A stretch of DNA of 64,000 bases from NCBI RefSeq assembly GCF_014836425.1, contig NZ_JACSQW010000007.1:20459-84458 (forward strand), written 5' to 3'. How positions within the stretch are numbered: position 1 is the stretch's first letter; the number at the start of each line of letters is the position of its first letter. Position numbers and translations under genes: made by a program. This DNA is from Limosilactobacillus avistercoris. GTDB taxonomy: Bacteria > Bacillota > Bacilli > Lactobacillales > Lactobacillaceae. Positions 1-8,107 of the stretch are shown here, piece after piece. Under the pieces are notes generated by a model. That model did not search any database. It saw nothing but the letters and a program-made list of their open reading frames with translations, and was not told the origin of the DNA.

Positions 1-1
1 A

Positions 2-274
2 TTTAATATTAGTAATGGGCCTGCTAAACTAGTTCAGGCATTGGGAATTCATTCACGGAAACTTGATGGAAAATCACTAGAAACAAGTCCTCTTACAATT
101 GATATCACAGCTGGTAAAAAGCCACGAGAAATCGTTACGGGTAGCCGGATTGGAGTGAATTTAAACGGTAAGGATGGTCTAAAACCTTATCGTTTCTATG
201 TTAAAGGGAACCCCTATGTTTCAGGATTGCGAAAACGAGAAATGGACTTAGAAGATTATGGATGGGAGGAATAA
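2..274 (+). CDS. DNA-3-methyladenine glycosylase, C-terminal part (cut by window edge)
   Basis: Only the last 90 codons are inside the window; the frame is open from base 2. The peptide has the Mpg/AAG-family C-terminal pattern: NGPAKLVQALGI, a RIGV block, then RFYVKGNPYVSG. The family removes alkylated purines from DNA to start base-excision repair in the cytoplasm. The TTG at 41 lies inside the conserved NGPxKL...LGI block, so it is not the start. The stop overlaps the ribosome-binding region of the next gene, so the two may be co-transcribed. Confidence 0.85.
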   Translation, partial: FNISNGPAKLVQALGIHSRKLDGKSLETSPLTIDITAGKKPREIVTGSRIGVNLNGKDGLKPYRFYVKGNPYVSGLRKREMDLEDYGWEE

Positions 275-276
275 GA

Positions 277-1452
277 TTGGCCTTAACGTACCAACAGCTT
301 TTGATTACGGTCCCCTTAGTTTTACGTGCTGGTAATGTTCCGAGCATTATTGGTGAGGCTGGATTAGGAAAAACTGCCTTAGTTGAAGAGGTTGCCGAAA
401 AGATGGATGCAAAGTTGTTCACGACGGTGGTTAGTTTAAGCGAAAAAGGTGACCTCGCAATTCCGGTTCCCCCATTAACTAGTGATTCATTTGTTGAGAC
501 AAAGAATCATGGTCGGTTAGCAAATGTTCAATTTGGGTATTCTGAAACACTGGTATCGATTATTCGATACGCTGAAGAGAATCCTAACCAAGCAATTATT
601 TGGTTTCTTGATGAGTTTAATCGAGGACCGCAAGCTGTTCAAAGTGAATTGATGAACCTGGTTTTACAACGACAAATTAATAGCCTTCACCTGCCAGAAA
701 CGGTTAAGATCGTAATTGCTGAGAATCCAGATAATACTATGGAAGGCTTTGAAAATAGTGAGTATGCAGTTTCAACTGGAGATGCGGCGATTAAGGACCG
801 GACAGTTCGGCTTGTAATGACTAGTTCGACTAACGAATGGTTGGAATGGGCAAAAAAGCCATTAAAACAAGGTGGCCGGTCACAAATTAACCCGTTAGTG
901 ATTGAGTATTTAACTCGGTATCCTAGTCGGCTAGTTCAGCCTCACCAGTTTGGCTCTGATTTAACGCCAACACCACGGGCTTGGGAACGGGTTTCGAGAA
1001 ATCTTGATCAGTTGCAAAAGCTTCCAAATGAGCTTCAAACACAGCTAGCGCCTGATCTCTTTAGTGGTGATCTAGGTACAGAAATAGGGGTTTCATTTGC
1101 CGAATTTGTGCAAGCGCATGGGGTACGGTTACAAGTAACCGATATGATAAGGAAAATTGAATTAGAAGTAGATTTTCAACAACTAGAAGAAGCTGATAAA
1201 TTAGCTCTTTTACGTGAATGGGTTGAGAAATATCCGGAAACCTTGGCTCAAAATAGCGGAGCAGCAAACTTTAGTGCATACTTAGCGGATATTAGTCCAG
1301 ACGGGCAGTATGCACTAGTTCAACAAGTTGGGGAAAATGACGAACTTCTAAACAAGATGTACGCTACTGCAAAGGAAAATCCAGCGGGAGCAGTTGATGA
1401 GTTGTATGAAACCGGGGCACAAATCGCAACCTATGGAGATAAGGGTAAATGA
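277..1452 (+). CDS. MoxR-like AAA+ ATPase paired with a VWA protein
   Basis: 391 residues. Walker A is GEAGLGKT at about residues 26-33 and Walker B lies in IIWFLDEFNRGP, followed by a SELMNLVLQ segment typical of MoxR-type AAA+ ATPases. These usually act as chaperone-like ATPases with a partner that carries a VWA domain, and the next gene (4-bp overlap) encodes one. I chose TTG at 277 because GGAGGA at 265-270 sits 6-7 bases ahead; the in-frame ATG at 262 overlaps that site and the previous gene. The C-terminal third is charged and has no domain I recognise. The substrate is unknown. Confidence 0.8.
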   Translation: MALTYQQLLITVPLVLRAGNVPSIIGEAGLGKTALVEEVAEKMDAKLFTTVVSLSEKGDLAIPVPPLTSDSFVETKNHGRLANVQFGYSETLVSIIRYAEENPNQAIIWFLDEFNRGPQAVQSELMNLVLQRQINSLHLPETVKIVIAENPDNTMEGFENSEYAVSTGDAAIKDRTVRLVMTSSTNEWLEWAKKPLKQGGRSQINPLVIEYLTRYPSRLVQPHQFGSDLTPTPRAWERVSRNLDQLQKLPNELQTQLAPDLFSGDLGTEIGVSFAEFVQAHGVRLQVTDMIRKIELEVDFQQLEEADKLALLREWVEKYPETLAQNSGAANFSAYLADISPDGQYALVQQVGENDELLNKMYATAKENPAGAVDELYETGAQIATYGDKGK

Positions 1453-2750
1453 ACCAGTTAGTAAAAATGCTGGAACAATTACGTCGCAATCCTCAAGATA
1501 GCGAACTTGCTCAACGAGTTTTAACCCAGGCCATTATTCAGATCTTACAAAGCCAGCGGGTTCTCGGGGAAGTTCTTCTTCAAATTCCACGGCAGATTGT
1601 TTCATACCAGAACCCGAAAGCAGTTGTTGGCTTGTTTTGGCGGAAGGATCAGATTGAATTAAGGGTTGCTTCAGACAAACTAGCGGATTTACGAAGTGAC
1701 GAAGTAGTGATCTTGCTAGAGCATGAAGCGCTTCATCTCTTATGGCAGCATCCCCTCCGTTACGCAAATTCGCCGACTCCCGAGTTAGTGCAACTAGCAA
1801 CTGACATTGCAGTTAACCAGTATCTTCCAGAAGTTCCACGGGAAACAATGACTTTAGCCCAACTACAACGATGCTTACATCGGCAAATTTCGCCGTACCA
1901 AGATTCGAGTGTTTATCTTCGCCTTTTGCAAAGTTTACCGGAGAAGGATAAAAGAAAATTGCGGAAACTTGGCGAACGGGAAATCCAACAAGCTGCAAAT
2001 GATAAGTTGACGAAAACTTACCAAGAGACACATCAGGGATGGCAACTAGGTAGTAGTCAGCTTAATCCTGGCAACCAACAGTTACGGTTAGCTCAATTAA
2101 AGAAAATTCTCCGGCAAGCGTGGCAAAATACTCCGAAAAAGGATCGGGGATTACTTCCGGGGGATGTCATGGAACCCTTGACTGAACCTAAATCAAAATC
2201 ACAATTTAAATGGCAACAATTGGTTAGCCGGCAATTGGGAACGATTGCTGCGGGAAGAGAAGAAGTTGCCTACCGATTTAATCGTCGACAACCTTGGCGG
2301 ATGGAACTTCCGGGAACAGTGAGTCGTCTCGTGCTCCGAATCCTGGTTTTTGTTGATAACTCAGGTTCAGTAACGGATGAAGAGCTAGCAAAAGTATTAA
2401 GTCAGATTAGTTTTTTGGCTAATAGCGATCAATTACCATTAGAAATTTATCCGTTTGATGCCCGAATTCATTCTGAACAGCGACAGAAAATTGCGAATGG
2501 AAGACGGGTTAAGTTTCAACGAATTGGTGGGGGCGGAACAAGTTTCCAGTGTATTTTTGACTTTCTCTACGCGCAAAATGTAAACCCTACTAATTCATTA
2601 GTTTTAATTATGACTGATGGCTGGGGTGAAGAGAGTGTTAATACGTATAATTTTCGACATGTTGATTGGCTGTTAACAGGAGCGACAACAGATTTATCTA
2701 TTCACCATCCAGTCGGTCGTATTTTTAGTTTAAAGAAGGGAACAGAATGA
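1449..2750 (+). CDS. VWA-like protein with N-terminal putative metallopeptidase domain
   Basis: 433 residues. The N-terminal half carries an HExxH motif (HEALH, residues 92-96) followed by DIAVNQYLP, as in the putative metallopeptidase domain DUF2201_N. The C-terminal half is a VWA-like domain: FVDNSGSV resembles the MIDAS DxSxS loop, GGGGTSF supplies the threonine loop and MTDGWG the last acidic loop. The start overlaps the ATPase stop by 4 bp, which indicates translational coupling. The likely role is metal-dependent binding or remodelling of an unknown client together with the ATPase. Peptidase activity is inferred from HExxH alone. Confidence 0.75.
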   Translation: MNQLVKMLEQLRRNPQDSELAQRVLTQAIIQILQSQRVLGEVLLQIPRQIVSYQNPKAVVGLFWRKDQIELRVASDKLADLRSDEVVILLEHEALHLLWQHPLRYANSPTPELVQLATDIAVNQYLPEVPRETMTLAQLQRCLHRQISPYQDSSVYLRLLQSLPEKDKRKLRKLGEREIQQAANDKLTKTYQETHQGWQLGSSQLNPGNQQLRLAQLKKILRQAWQNTPKKDRGLLPGDVMEPLTEPKSKSQFKWQQLVSRQLGTIAAGREEVAYRFNRRQPWRMELPGTVSRLVLRILVFVDNSGSVTDEELAKVLSQISFLANSDQLPLEIYPFDARIHSEQRQKIANGRRVKFQRIGGGGTSFQCIFDFLYAQNVNPTNSLVLIMTDGWGEESVNTYNFRHVDWLLTGATTDLSIHHPVGRIFSLKKGTE

Positions 2751-3040
2751 CCGAATTATTAAAACCAACAGTAATGAAACAAATTTTAACTCATTCAAAA
2801 GAGTATCAACGAGCATTAAAACTCCTCAATGTTGATTGGGATTTAGGTAACCAGATGCTTTTTCGGGACCGGGTTACTGGGGCAGATGTAATGTTAGCTC
2901 GTCAACTACAACAACACCACCTGATAGTTGGTAATGTTAATCTTGATGATTATCAGGCGGTTGGGCAGTTATTAAACCAGCATTCTCAATGGTTCAGTGC
3001 TGCTGCACGACACGAACTCTTGAAGCCGTTTAATGGTTAG
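2747..3040 (+). CDS. Small unknown protein, third gene of the ATPase/VWA operon
   Basis: 97 residues, start overlapping the VWA gene stop by 4 bp (ATGA), so it is almost certainly in the same transcript and translationally coupled. No recognised domain, no signal peptide and no membrane segment; it looks like a small soluble helical protein. Position suggests an accessory subunit or client of the ATPase/VWA pair, which is inference only. Confidence 0.6.
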   Translation: MTELLKPTVMKQILTHSKEYQRALKLLNVDWDLGNQMLFRDRVTGADVMLARQLQQHHLIVGNVNLDDYQAVGQLLNQHSQWFSAAARHELLKPFNG

Positions 3041-3094
3041 CACCCAATTAAAAATAGTATAATGAAATTATGATTAATAAGGAGGATGAAGAGC

Positions 3095-4999
3095 GTGACA
3101 GTGAACGAACAAGAAATCAAAAAAGACCTGTACGATGCGGTTAATGGGGAATGGCTAAAGACTGCTAAAATTCCTGATGATAAACCGGCTACTGGTGGCT
3201 TTAACGATTTGGTAGATGAAATCGATAAGCAGCTGATGGATGATCTCGATGCTTACACGGAAGGCAAGGAGAAGAGTGACGATCCACGGTTCAATGAAAT
3301 GGTAAAGTTGTACCGAATTGCGAAGAAGTTTGACTTCCGGAAAAAGGTTGGCCCACGACCACTAAAGCGGATGTTGACTGGTATTGAAGAATTAAAGTCA
3401 TATGGTGAGTACCAGGCGCAATGGCGGAACTGGATTATGGCGGGGATGCCATCGCCAGTTGCCTTTGATATTGATGCTGATATGAAGAATGCGACTGTTT
3501 ATGCGCTCTTTGCTGCGGCACCATCCCTAATTCTTCCAGATAAGAGTTACTATGAGGAAGGGAAGAAGGAACAACACGATCAACTTCTAGAATTGTGGTC
3601 CTCAATGGTTGCTGCATTAATGGATAAGCTTGGCTACGATAAAGATGAAGCCGCAAAGCATATTGAAAACGCCAAAAAGTTTGATGCCCTTCTTGCACCG
3701 AACGTCAAAAGTGCGGAAGAAGCAGCTGACTACAGTAAAATGTACAACCCACAAACTGTGGATGAACTAGCTAGTTCAACGGATCAACTTGATTTGGCTG
3801 ATGTGATTAAGCGGTTAGTGGGAACAACCCCTGAAAAGGTAATTGTTACTGAGCCGGAATATTTTAAGGCCTTAGACGGGATTTTGAAAGATCACTTTGA
3901 ATTATTTAAGAGCTGGGCACTAATTAATGTTATTCGGGCTAATGCAAGCTACCTTGATGATGAGATGCGTGAAATTAACGGTCGTTACAGTCGTGCTCTT
4001 TCTGGTAGTAAGAAGCCGATTAACCAACGAAAGTTTGCTTATTACCTTGCCCGGGACGTCTTTAGTCAAGTAATGGGTGACTACTACGGAAAGAAGTACT
4101 TTGGTCCACAAGCTAAGGATGATGTTCACCACATGGTTGAACAGATGATTAAAGTTTACAAGGGCCGTTTAGCTAACAATGATTGGTTGAGTAAAGCGAC
4201 CCGCGATAAGGCAATCCTAAAGTTAGATAAGCTTGGCATTCAAGTTGGTTATCCTGATAAGATTCCGGCACTTTACGATAAGATCAAGATTGATGAAGGC
4301 GAATCACTAATTGCTAACTTGAATCAAGCTAACATTGTGGCTAACCGTGAAATGTTTGGCCGGTGGAATAAGCCTGTTGACCGGATGCGTTGGGAAATGA
4401 GCGCGGCAACTGTGAATGCTTATTACCATCCATTTAAGAATATTATCGTTTTCCCAGCCGCAATTTTGCAGGCGCCATTCTACTCATTGAAACAAAGTAG
4501 TAGTGAAAACTATGGTGGGATTGGAGCCGTAATTGCTCACGAAATCTCTCATGCCTTTGATAACAACGGTGCCTTGTTCGATGAACTGGGGAATTTAAAT
4601 AACTGGTGGACTGATGAAGATTCTGCCCACTTCAAGCAATTGGCTCAAAAGATGATTAAAGAATTTGATGGAATCGAGTTCGCTGGTCAAAAGGTCAACG
4701 GTAAGCTAACTGTTTCCGAAAATATTGCTGACGCTGGTGGCCTGAGTTGTGCTCTTGAAGCCGCTAAGCAAGAAGATGACTTTAATGCTAAGGAATTCTT
4801 TATCAACTGGGCAACCATTTGGCGGATGAAGGCCACAAAGCAGTATGAACAACTATTGCTTTCCATTGATGTTCATGCTCCGCAAAAGCTTCGTGCCAAC
4901 ATCCAAGCTGAAAACCTTGATGATTTCTATACCGCCTTTAACATCCAACCCGGTGATCCCATGTTCAAGAAGCCTGAGGATAGGGTGAATATATGGTGA
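3095..4999 (+). CDS. pepO: M13-family zinc endopeptidase (PepO/neprilysin type)
   Basis: 634 residues, the usual length for bacterial PepO. The zinc site is HEISH in VIAHEISHAFDNNGA, with the downstream glutamate motif ENIADAGG; the N-terminal DLYDAVNGEWL block is also typical. There is no signal peptide, so it is a cytoplasmic oligopeptidase that degrades medium-length peptides, as known for lactic acid bacteria. I prefer GTG at 3095, nine bases after AAGGAGG (3079-3085); the in-frame ATG at 3086 abuts that site. It starts 54 bases after the preceding operon and may have its own promoter. Confidence 0.92.
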   Translation: MTVNEQEIKKDLYDAVNGEWLKTAKIPDDKPATGGFNDLVDEIDKQLMDDLDAYTEGKEKSDDPRFNEMVKLYRIAKKFDFRKKVGPRPLKRMLTGIEELKSYGEYQAQWRNWIMAGMPSPVAFDIDADMKNATVYALFAAAPSLILPDKSYYEEGKKEQHDQLLELWSSMVAALMDKLGYDKDEAAKHIENAKKFDALLAPNVKSAEEAADYSKMYNPQTVDELASSTDQLDLADVIKRLVGTTPEKVIVTEPEYFKALDGILKDHFELFKSWALINVIRANASYLDDEMREINGRYSRALSGSKKPINQRKFAYYLARDVFSQVMGDYYGKKYFGPQAKDDVHHMVEQMIKVYKGRLANNDWLSKATRDKAILKLDKLGIQVGYPDKIPALYDKIKIDEGESLIANLNQANIVANREMFGRWNKPVDRMRWEMSAATVNAYYHPFKNIIVFPAAILQAPFYSLKQSSSENYGGIGAVIAHEISHAFDNNGALFDELGNLNNWWTDEDSAHFKQLAQKMIKEFDGIEFAGQKVNGKLTVSENIADAGGLSCALEAAKQEDDFNAKEFFINWATIWRMKATKQYEQLLLSIDVHAPQKLRANIQAENLDDFYTAFNIQPGDPMFKKPEDRVNIW

Positions 5000-5000
5000 G

Positions 5001-5102
5001 CAGATCTTGACTAGGTTGCCTTAGAAGCGTGTTAGCTCGAGGGAGTCGCAGCGAAGCAAGCCTATTCGGTAGGCTGAGCACATTTTGACTGTGTTGCCTT
5101 AC
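5001..5102 (+). repeat. Hairpin-tail intergenic repeat, copy 1 (degenerate)
   Basis: Contains two imperfect copies of the tail motif seen in other gaps of this window (roughly GGCTGAGCACATTT, then GCTGTGTTGCCT): one ends near 5030, the other spans 5072-5100. Between them is a small stem built on CAAGCC/GGCTTG-like bases. It sits directly after the pepO stop and before that gene's terminator. Confidence 0.5.
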
Positions 5103-5125
5103 CCATACCTAATTTAAAACAGATA

Positions 5126-5167
5126 AAAACACCACTTGTCTTACCACCTAAGACAAGTGGTGTTTTT
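5126..5167 (+). terminator. Rho-independent terminator after pepO
   Basis: Perfect 13-bp stem (ACCACTTGTCTTA with its complement at 5149-5161), flanked by an A-run on the left and a T-run on the right, so it could work in both directions. Confidence 0.9.
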
Positions 5168-5229
5168 ATATTGCCACGATCCTTAGCGTGACATTTATAG
5201 TATTTGTCTGTATCTTAGTAGCAAGAATT

Positions 5230-5243
5230 ATTTCCCGGGAAAT
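5230..5243. promoter_or_regulatory. Exact Noc-binding-site palindrome
   Basis: ATTTCCCGGGAAAT, a perfect 14-bp palindrome identical to the consensus bound by the nucleoid-occlusion protein Noc of Bacillus subtilis. A second identical copy is at 11177. It lies just upstream of the broken XRE gene. That Noc binds here is inferred from sequence identity. Confidence 0.65.
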
Positions 5244-5272
5244 CAATTTAATATCGGTAGAGGAGAATGCAA

Positions 5273-5768
5273 ATGGACTTTGCTCAAAAGATAAAACTAT
5301 ATCGACAGAAGAATAACTGGACTCAGCAAGACGTTGCGGAAAGACTAAATATTTCACGGAAAACGCGATCGGGACTTTCGGTCATGCTACTATTGGAATA
5401 TTTTCGGTAGTATTTTTGTTTTACTAAAATTTGTCCATGTATTACCGTCATGGCATGGTTGGCTTGGAAGTATTAGTGATGCGGTTGTGGGGTTGACTGT
5501 TGTAAACTTATTTTTCTTGTTGGCCTATACTGAATGGAGTAGGTTAAAAAATGAAGAAAGAATTAGTTTCATTTTTGCTTTTTTGATTATTACCTGTTTA
5601 TTGATCGCAATTATGATGTTTAACCCATTAAAGACATCAGCAAGCGGAAGTAACGATTATACTTATGGACTGTTAACTGGACGAATTGTGGTAACAATGA
5701 TCTTTTCGTTATCTTTAACTTGTTCGATTACCCTTTATCCACAATTTCAAGAACGGAAAAAAGAATAG
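5273..5768 (+). pseudogene. Remnant of an XRE-family regulator with membrane C-terminus
   Basis: ATG at 5273, behind AGGAG, opens a helix-turn-helix protein (MDFAQKIKLYRQKNNWTQQDVAERL, read up to ISRKT) that runs into a stop at about 5408. A second frame, readable from about 5370 to 5768, encodes hydrophobic segments (NIFGSIFVLLKF, VVNLFFLLAYTEW, ending FQERKKE), as in the membrane tails of some XRE regulators. The join near 5360-5380 has lost the end of the HTH domain and the linker and shifted frame, so the gene is dead by internal deletion. The specific target is unknown. Confidence 0.7.
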
Positions 5769-5775
5769 TTTCAAC

Positions 5776-5935
5776 GGGAGTGAGACAGAACTAGCTTGCT
5801 AGTTCGTTTTCGAACCCCCGCAAGCACAAAGAGGACTCTAGCGTTTGGAAAATCCGAACGCTAGAGTCCCTTTGTGTACTGCGCTGTAGTATTTTTAACT
5901 GTGTAGATAACTTAAGTCACAGCCCTCCCTTTTTT
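5776..5935 (+). repeat. 154-bp structured repeat, copy 1 (GGGAGTGAGACAGAAC type)
   Basis: Starts GGGAGTGAGACAGAAC and ends GTCACAGCCCTCCC plus a T-run; the ends can pair. Inside are a CTAGCTTGCTAG palindrome, a short GTTCG/CGAAC hairpin and a strong stem formed by ACTCTAGCGTT and AACGCTAGAGT. The second copy at 6546 is nearly identical and shows compensating changes in this stem. Structure plus 3' T-run suggests an RNA element or terminator-like mobile repeat. Confidence 0.75.
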
Positions 5936-6013
5936 GTGGGAGTTAGAAGAGTGACGTTAACTTTCAATTTGCCTTATAATTACAAGAGATAGTAATTATG
6001 AGGAGGAAAATAG

Positions 6014-6523
6014 ATGAACCGGCTTAAAGCAATTCAAGGTGATATTACTAAAGTCCACGTTGATGCAATCGTTAATGCTGCTAACACAACGTTACTTGGT
6101 GGTGGCGGTGTCGATGGTGCAATTCATCGAGCAGCGGGTCCAGGATTGTACGCTGCTTGTTTGAAGTTTCATGGTTGCCCAACCGGTGAAGCGCGAATTA
6201 CCCATGGCTTTCGCTTGCCTGCAGAGTACGTTATTCACACTCCTGGGCCAATTTGGCGGGATGGCAATCATGGTGAAGATGAGCTGTTAGCTAATTCTTA
6301 CCGGAATAGCCTTAAATTAGCTGAAGAAAATAATTGTCATACCATCGCCTTTCCTTCAATTAGTACTGGAGTATACGCATTCCCATTGGAGCGAGCTGCT
6401 CACATTGCGGTTACGACAATCCATAATTTCTTGAGGGATAGTCAAGTTATTGATGAAGTTGAAATGGTGTGCTTTGATCCGGTAACGCTTGCAAGTTATC
6501 AAAGAGAAATTGAAAAGCTCTAG
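6014..6523 (+). CDS. Macrodomain protein, O-acetyl-ADP-ribose deacetylase type
   Basis: 169 residues, a single macrodomain. Diagnostic motifs are GDIT near residue 9, DAIVNAANTTLLGGGGVDGAIHRAAG, and PSISTGVYAFP. The family binds ADP-ribose and hydrolyses O-acetyl-ADP-ribose or mono-ADP-ribose esters in the cytoplasm (YmdB/MacroD type). A good RBS (AGGAGG) precedes the ATG. The gene is monocistronic and stands between two near-identical 154-bp repeats, with pseudogenes on either side, which hints at a rearranged region. Confidence 0.9.
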   Translation: MNRLKAIQGDITKVHVDAIVNAANTTLLGGGGVDGAIHRAAGPGLYAACLKFHGCPTGEARITHGFRLPAEYVIHTPGPIWRDGNHGEDELLANSYRNSLKLAEENNCHTIAFPSISTGVYAFPLERAAHIAVTTIHNFLRDSQVIDEVEMVCFDPVTLASYQREIEKL

Positions 6524-6545
6524 TTAAATAATGAGCAAATTAAAG

Positions 6546-6702
6546 GGGAGTGAGACAGAACTAGCATGCTAGTTCGTTTTCGAACCCCCGCAAGCACAAA
6601 GAGAGCTCTAGCGTTCAGAGAATCCGAACGCTAGAGCCCCTTTGTGTACTGCGCTGTAGTATTTTTAACTGTGTAGATAACTTAAGTCACAGCCCTCTTT
6701 TT
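6546..6702 (+). repeat. 154-bp structured repeat, copy 2
   Basis: Same orientation and architecture as the copy at 5776, with only a handful of differences. In the central stem the loop-side bases change on both arms (GCTCTAGCGTT pairs with AACGCTAGAGC), so pairing is kept. Ends in AGCCCTC followed by a T-run. With copy 1 it brackets the macrodomain gene. Confidence 0.75.
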
Positions 6703-6719
6703 ATTAGTTACAAGATTAT

Positions 6720-8088
6720 TTAGCCTAAAGAATAAGCTATTACTTTGATTGGCTGCTTTTGTGAACTTTGAAGTTGGTGGGTAACCTTACCATTTGCGTA
6801 ATAACGTTCAGTGAATGAAGCCCATCCCTGATTAAGGAAAATTTCAACAGAACTAGTATCCACTAGTATTCGTAATTCTGTTAGTGGCCCAGCTAATTGA
6901 GCGTATCGTTTAGGATCAGCTCCACGACGAATTAAGGTTACATTTTGTTGATTAATAATTAATTGGATTAAGTAACCATCCTGATCAGTCATTTGCCAGG
7001 TTAATTGATCAATTCCATCTGCGGAAAATTTAAATTGTAAATCAAGATGCTGACTATCAGAGAGAGTTAATGATTGTGGCTTGGAAACTGTAATTACATC
7101 ATCAAGAACTTTATCATGATGCAAATTATTAATTTCAGCAACGGGGTAGTTATAAAGGTGATTACTTATAATTTTAAGTTCACGTGGTAAGGTTAGTACA
7201 CCGGCCCAACCATCGGGATCCTCTTTCGGTTCATCTTCAAATGGTGCTCATCCACCCAACCATGATTCGTCGGTGATTTGGAGTAAGGAATGTTTGTGGG
7301 GCGTAAAAGTTATGCCCAGAATCAATATCACGGAAAGCTGATCCTGTGAATTGAGGTTTTGATAAATCAAGCTGACCAATTGAGTAACAAGATTGGGAAT
7401 AATTTAGAAACTGTTTTTCCTGCTTGTCCATTCCCATCGGTGAACACATAAAGACATCTTGGCCATTAAGGCTGAATAGATCTGGACATTCCCACATATA
7501 TCCTTTGTCCTTCGAAGAGCTTGCTTTAGCAATTGGCCCCATTTCTTGCCAGTTGGTTAAATTAGAAGAACAATAAAGTAATACGCGACCTTGATCCTTA
7601 TCTTTTGCACGACTGCCAATTACTAGATAATAATAACCGTTTTGGAACCAAACTTTGGGATCACGAAAATCTTGTGAATTATCTTTTGGTGCAGTGATGA
7701 TTGGATTTCCATAATACTTAGTAAAGTGAATTCCATCATCACTGTAGGCGAGGTTTTGTACCTCGAAGAAGTGATTAAGATCATGATCTGCGTAGTAATG
7801 TTGACCTGTATACAATAAGTAAAGCCGATCGTCTTTTACAATCGCGGAACCAGAAAAACAGCCGCCAGGATCTTCCTGATCTCCTAGAGTCAAGGCGATT
7901 GGTAATTGTTCCCAGTGGACAAGGTCTTTACTTCGAACATGTCCCCAATGCATTGGGCCCCACTTTGCAGAGAAGGGATGGTATTGATAAAAGACATGGT
8001 AGTATCCGTTAAAGTAACAGAGACCATTTGGATCGTTAAGCCACCCCCCTGGAGTCGCAATGTGGTAAGTGGGACGGTAATTTATATA
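6720..8088 (-). pseudogene. Broken GH32 beta-fructosidase / sucrose-6-phosphate hydrolase
   Basis: All three GH32 catalytic motifs are readable: WLNDPNG (nucleophile Asp, near 8030), FRDPKVW and MWECPDLF (acid/base Glu). Two lesions disable it. The N-terminus is missing: the frame runs back toward the end of the neighbouring permease gene with no start codon in a sensible place. Near 7238-7243 one extra base in WMST[F]EDEP shifts the frame and creates an early stop, while the C-terminal beta-sandwich continues in another frame to 6720. Intact proteins are about 470-490 residues and act on sucrose-6-phosphate or fructans. The truncation abuts the Bce module, suggesting a rearrangement there. 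Confidence 0.85.
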
Positions 8089-8107
8089 TAGATAAAGTTG
8101 AATCGAG

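Noticed and set aside
5166..5357. Minus-strand frame opposite the XRE remnant
   Set aside because: No RBS, and the opposite strand has a clear HTH start; the frame contains the Noc-site palindrome but no protein signature.
5739..5747. TTATCCACA, a perfect DnaA box
   Set aside because: Single copy inside a pseudogene, with no cluster of boxes and no origin genes nearby; expected by chance.
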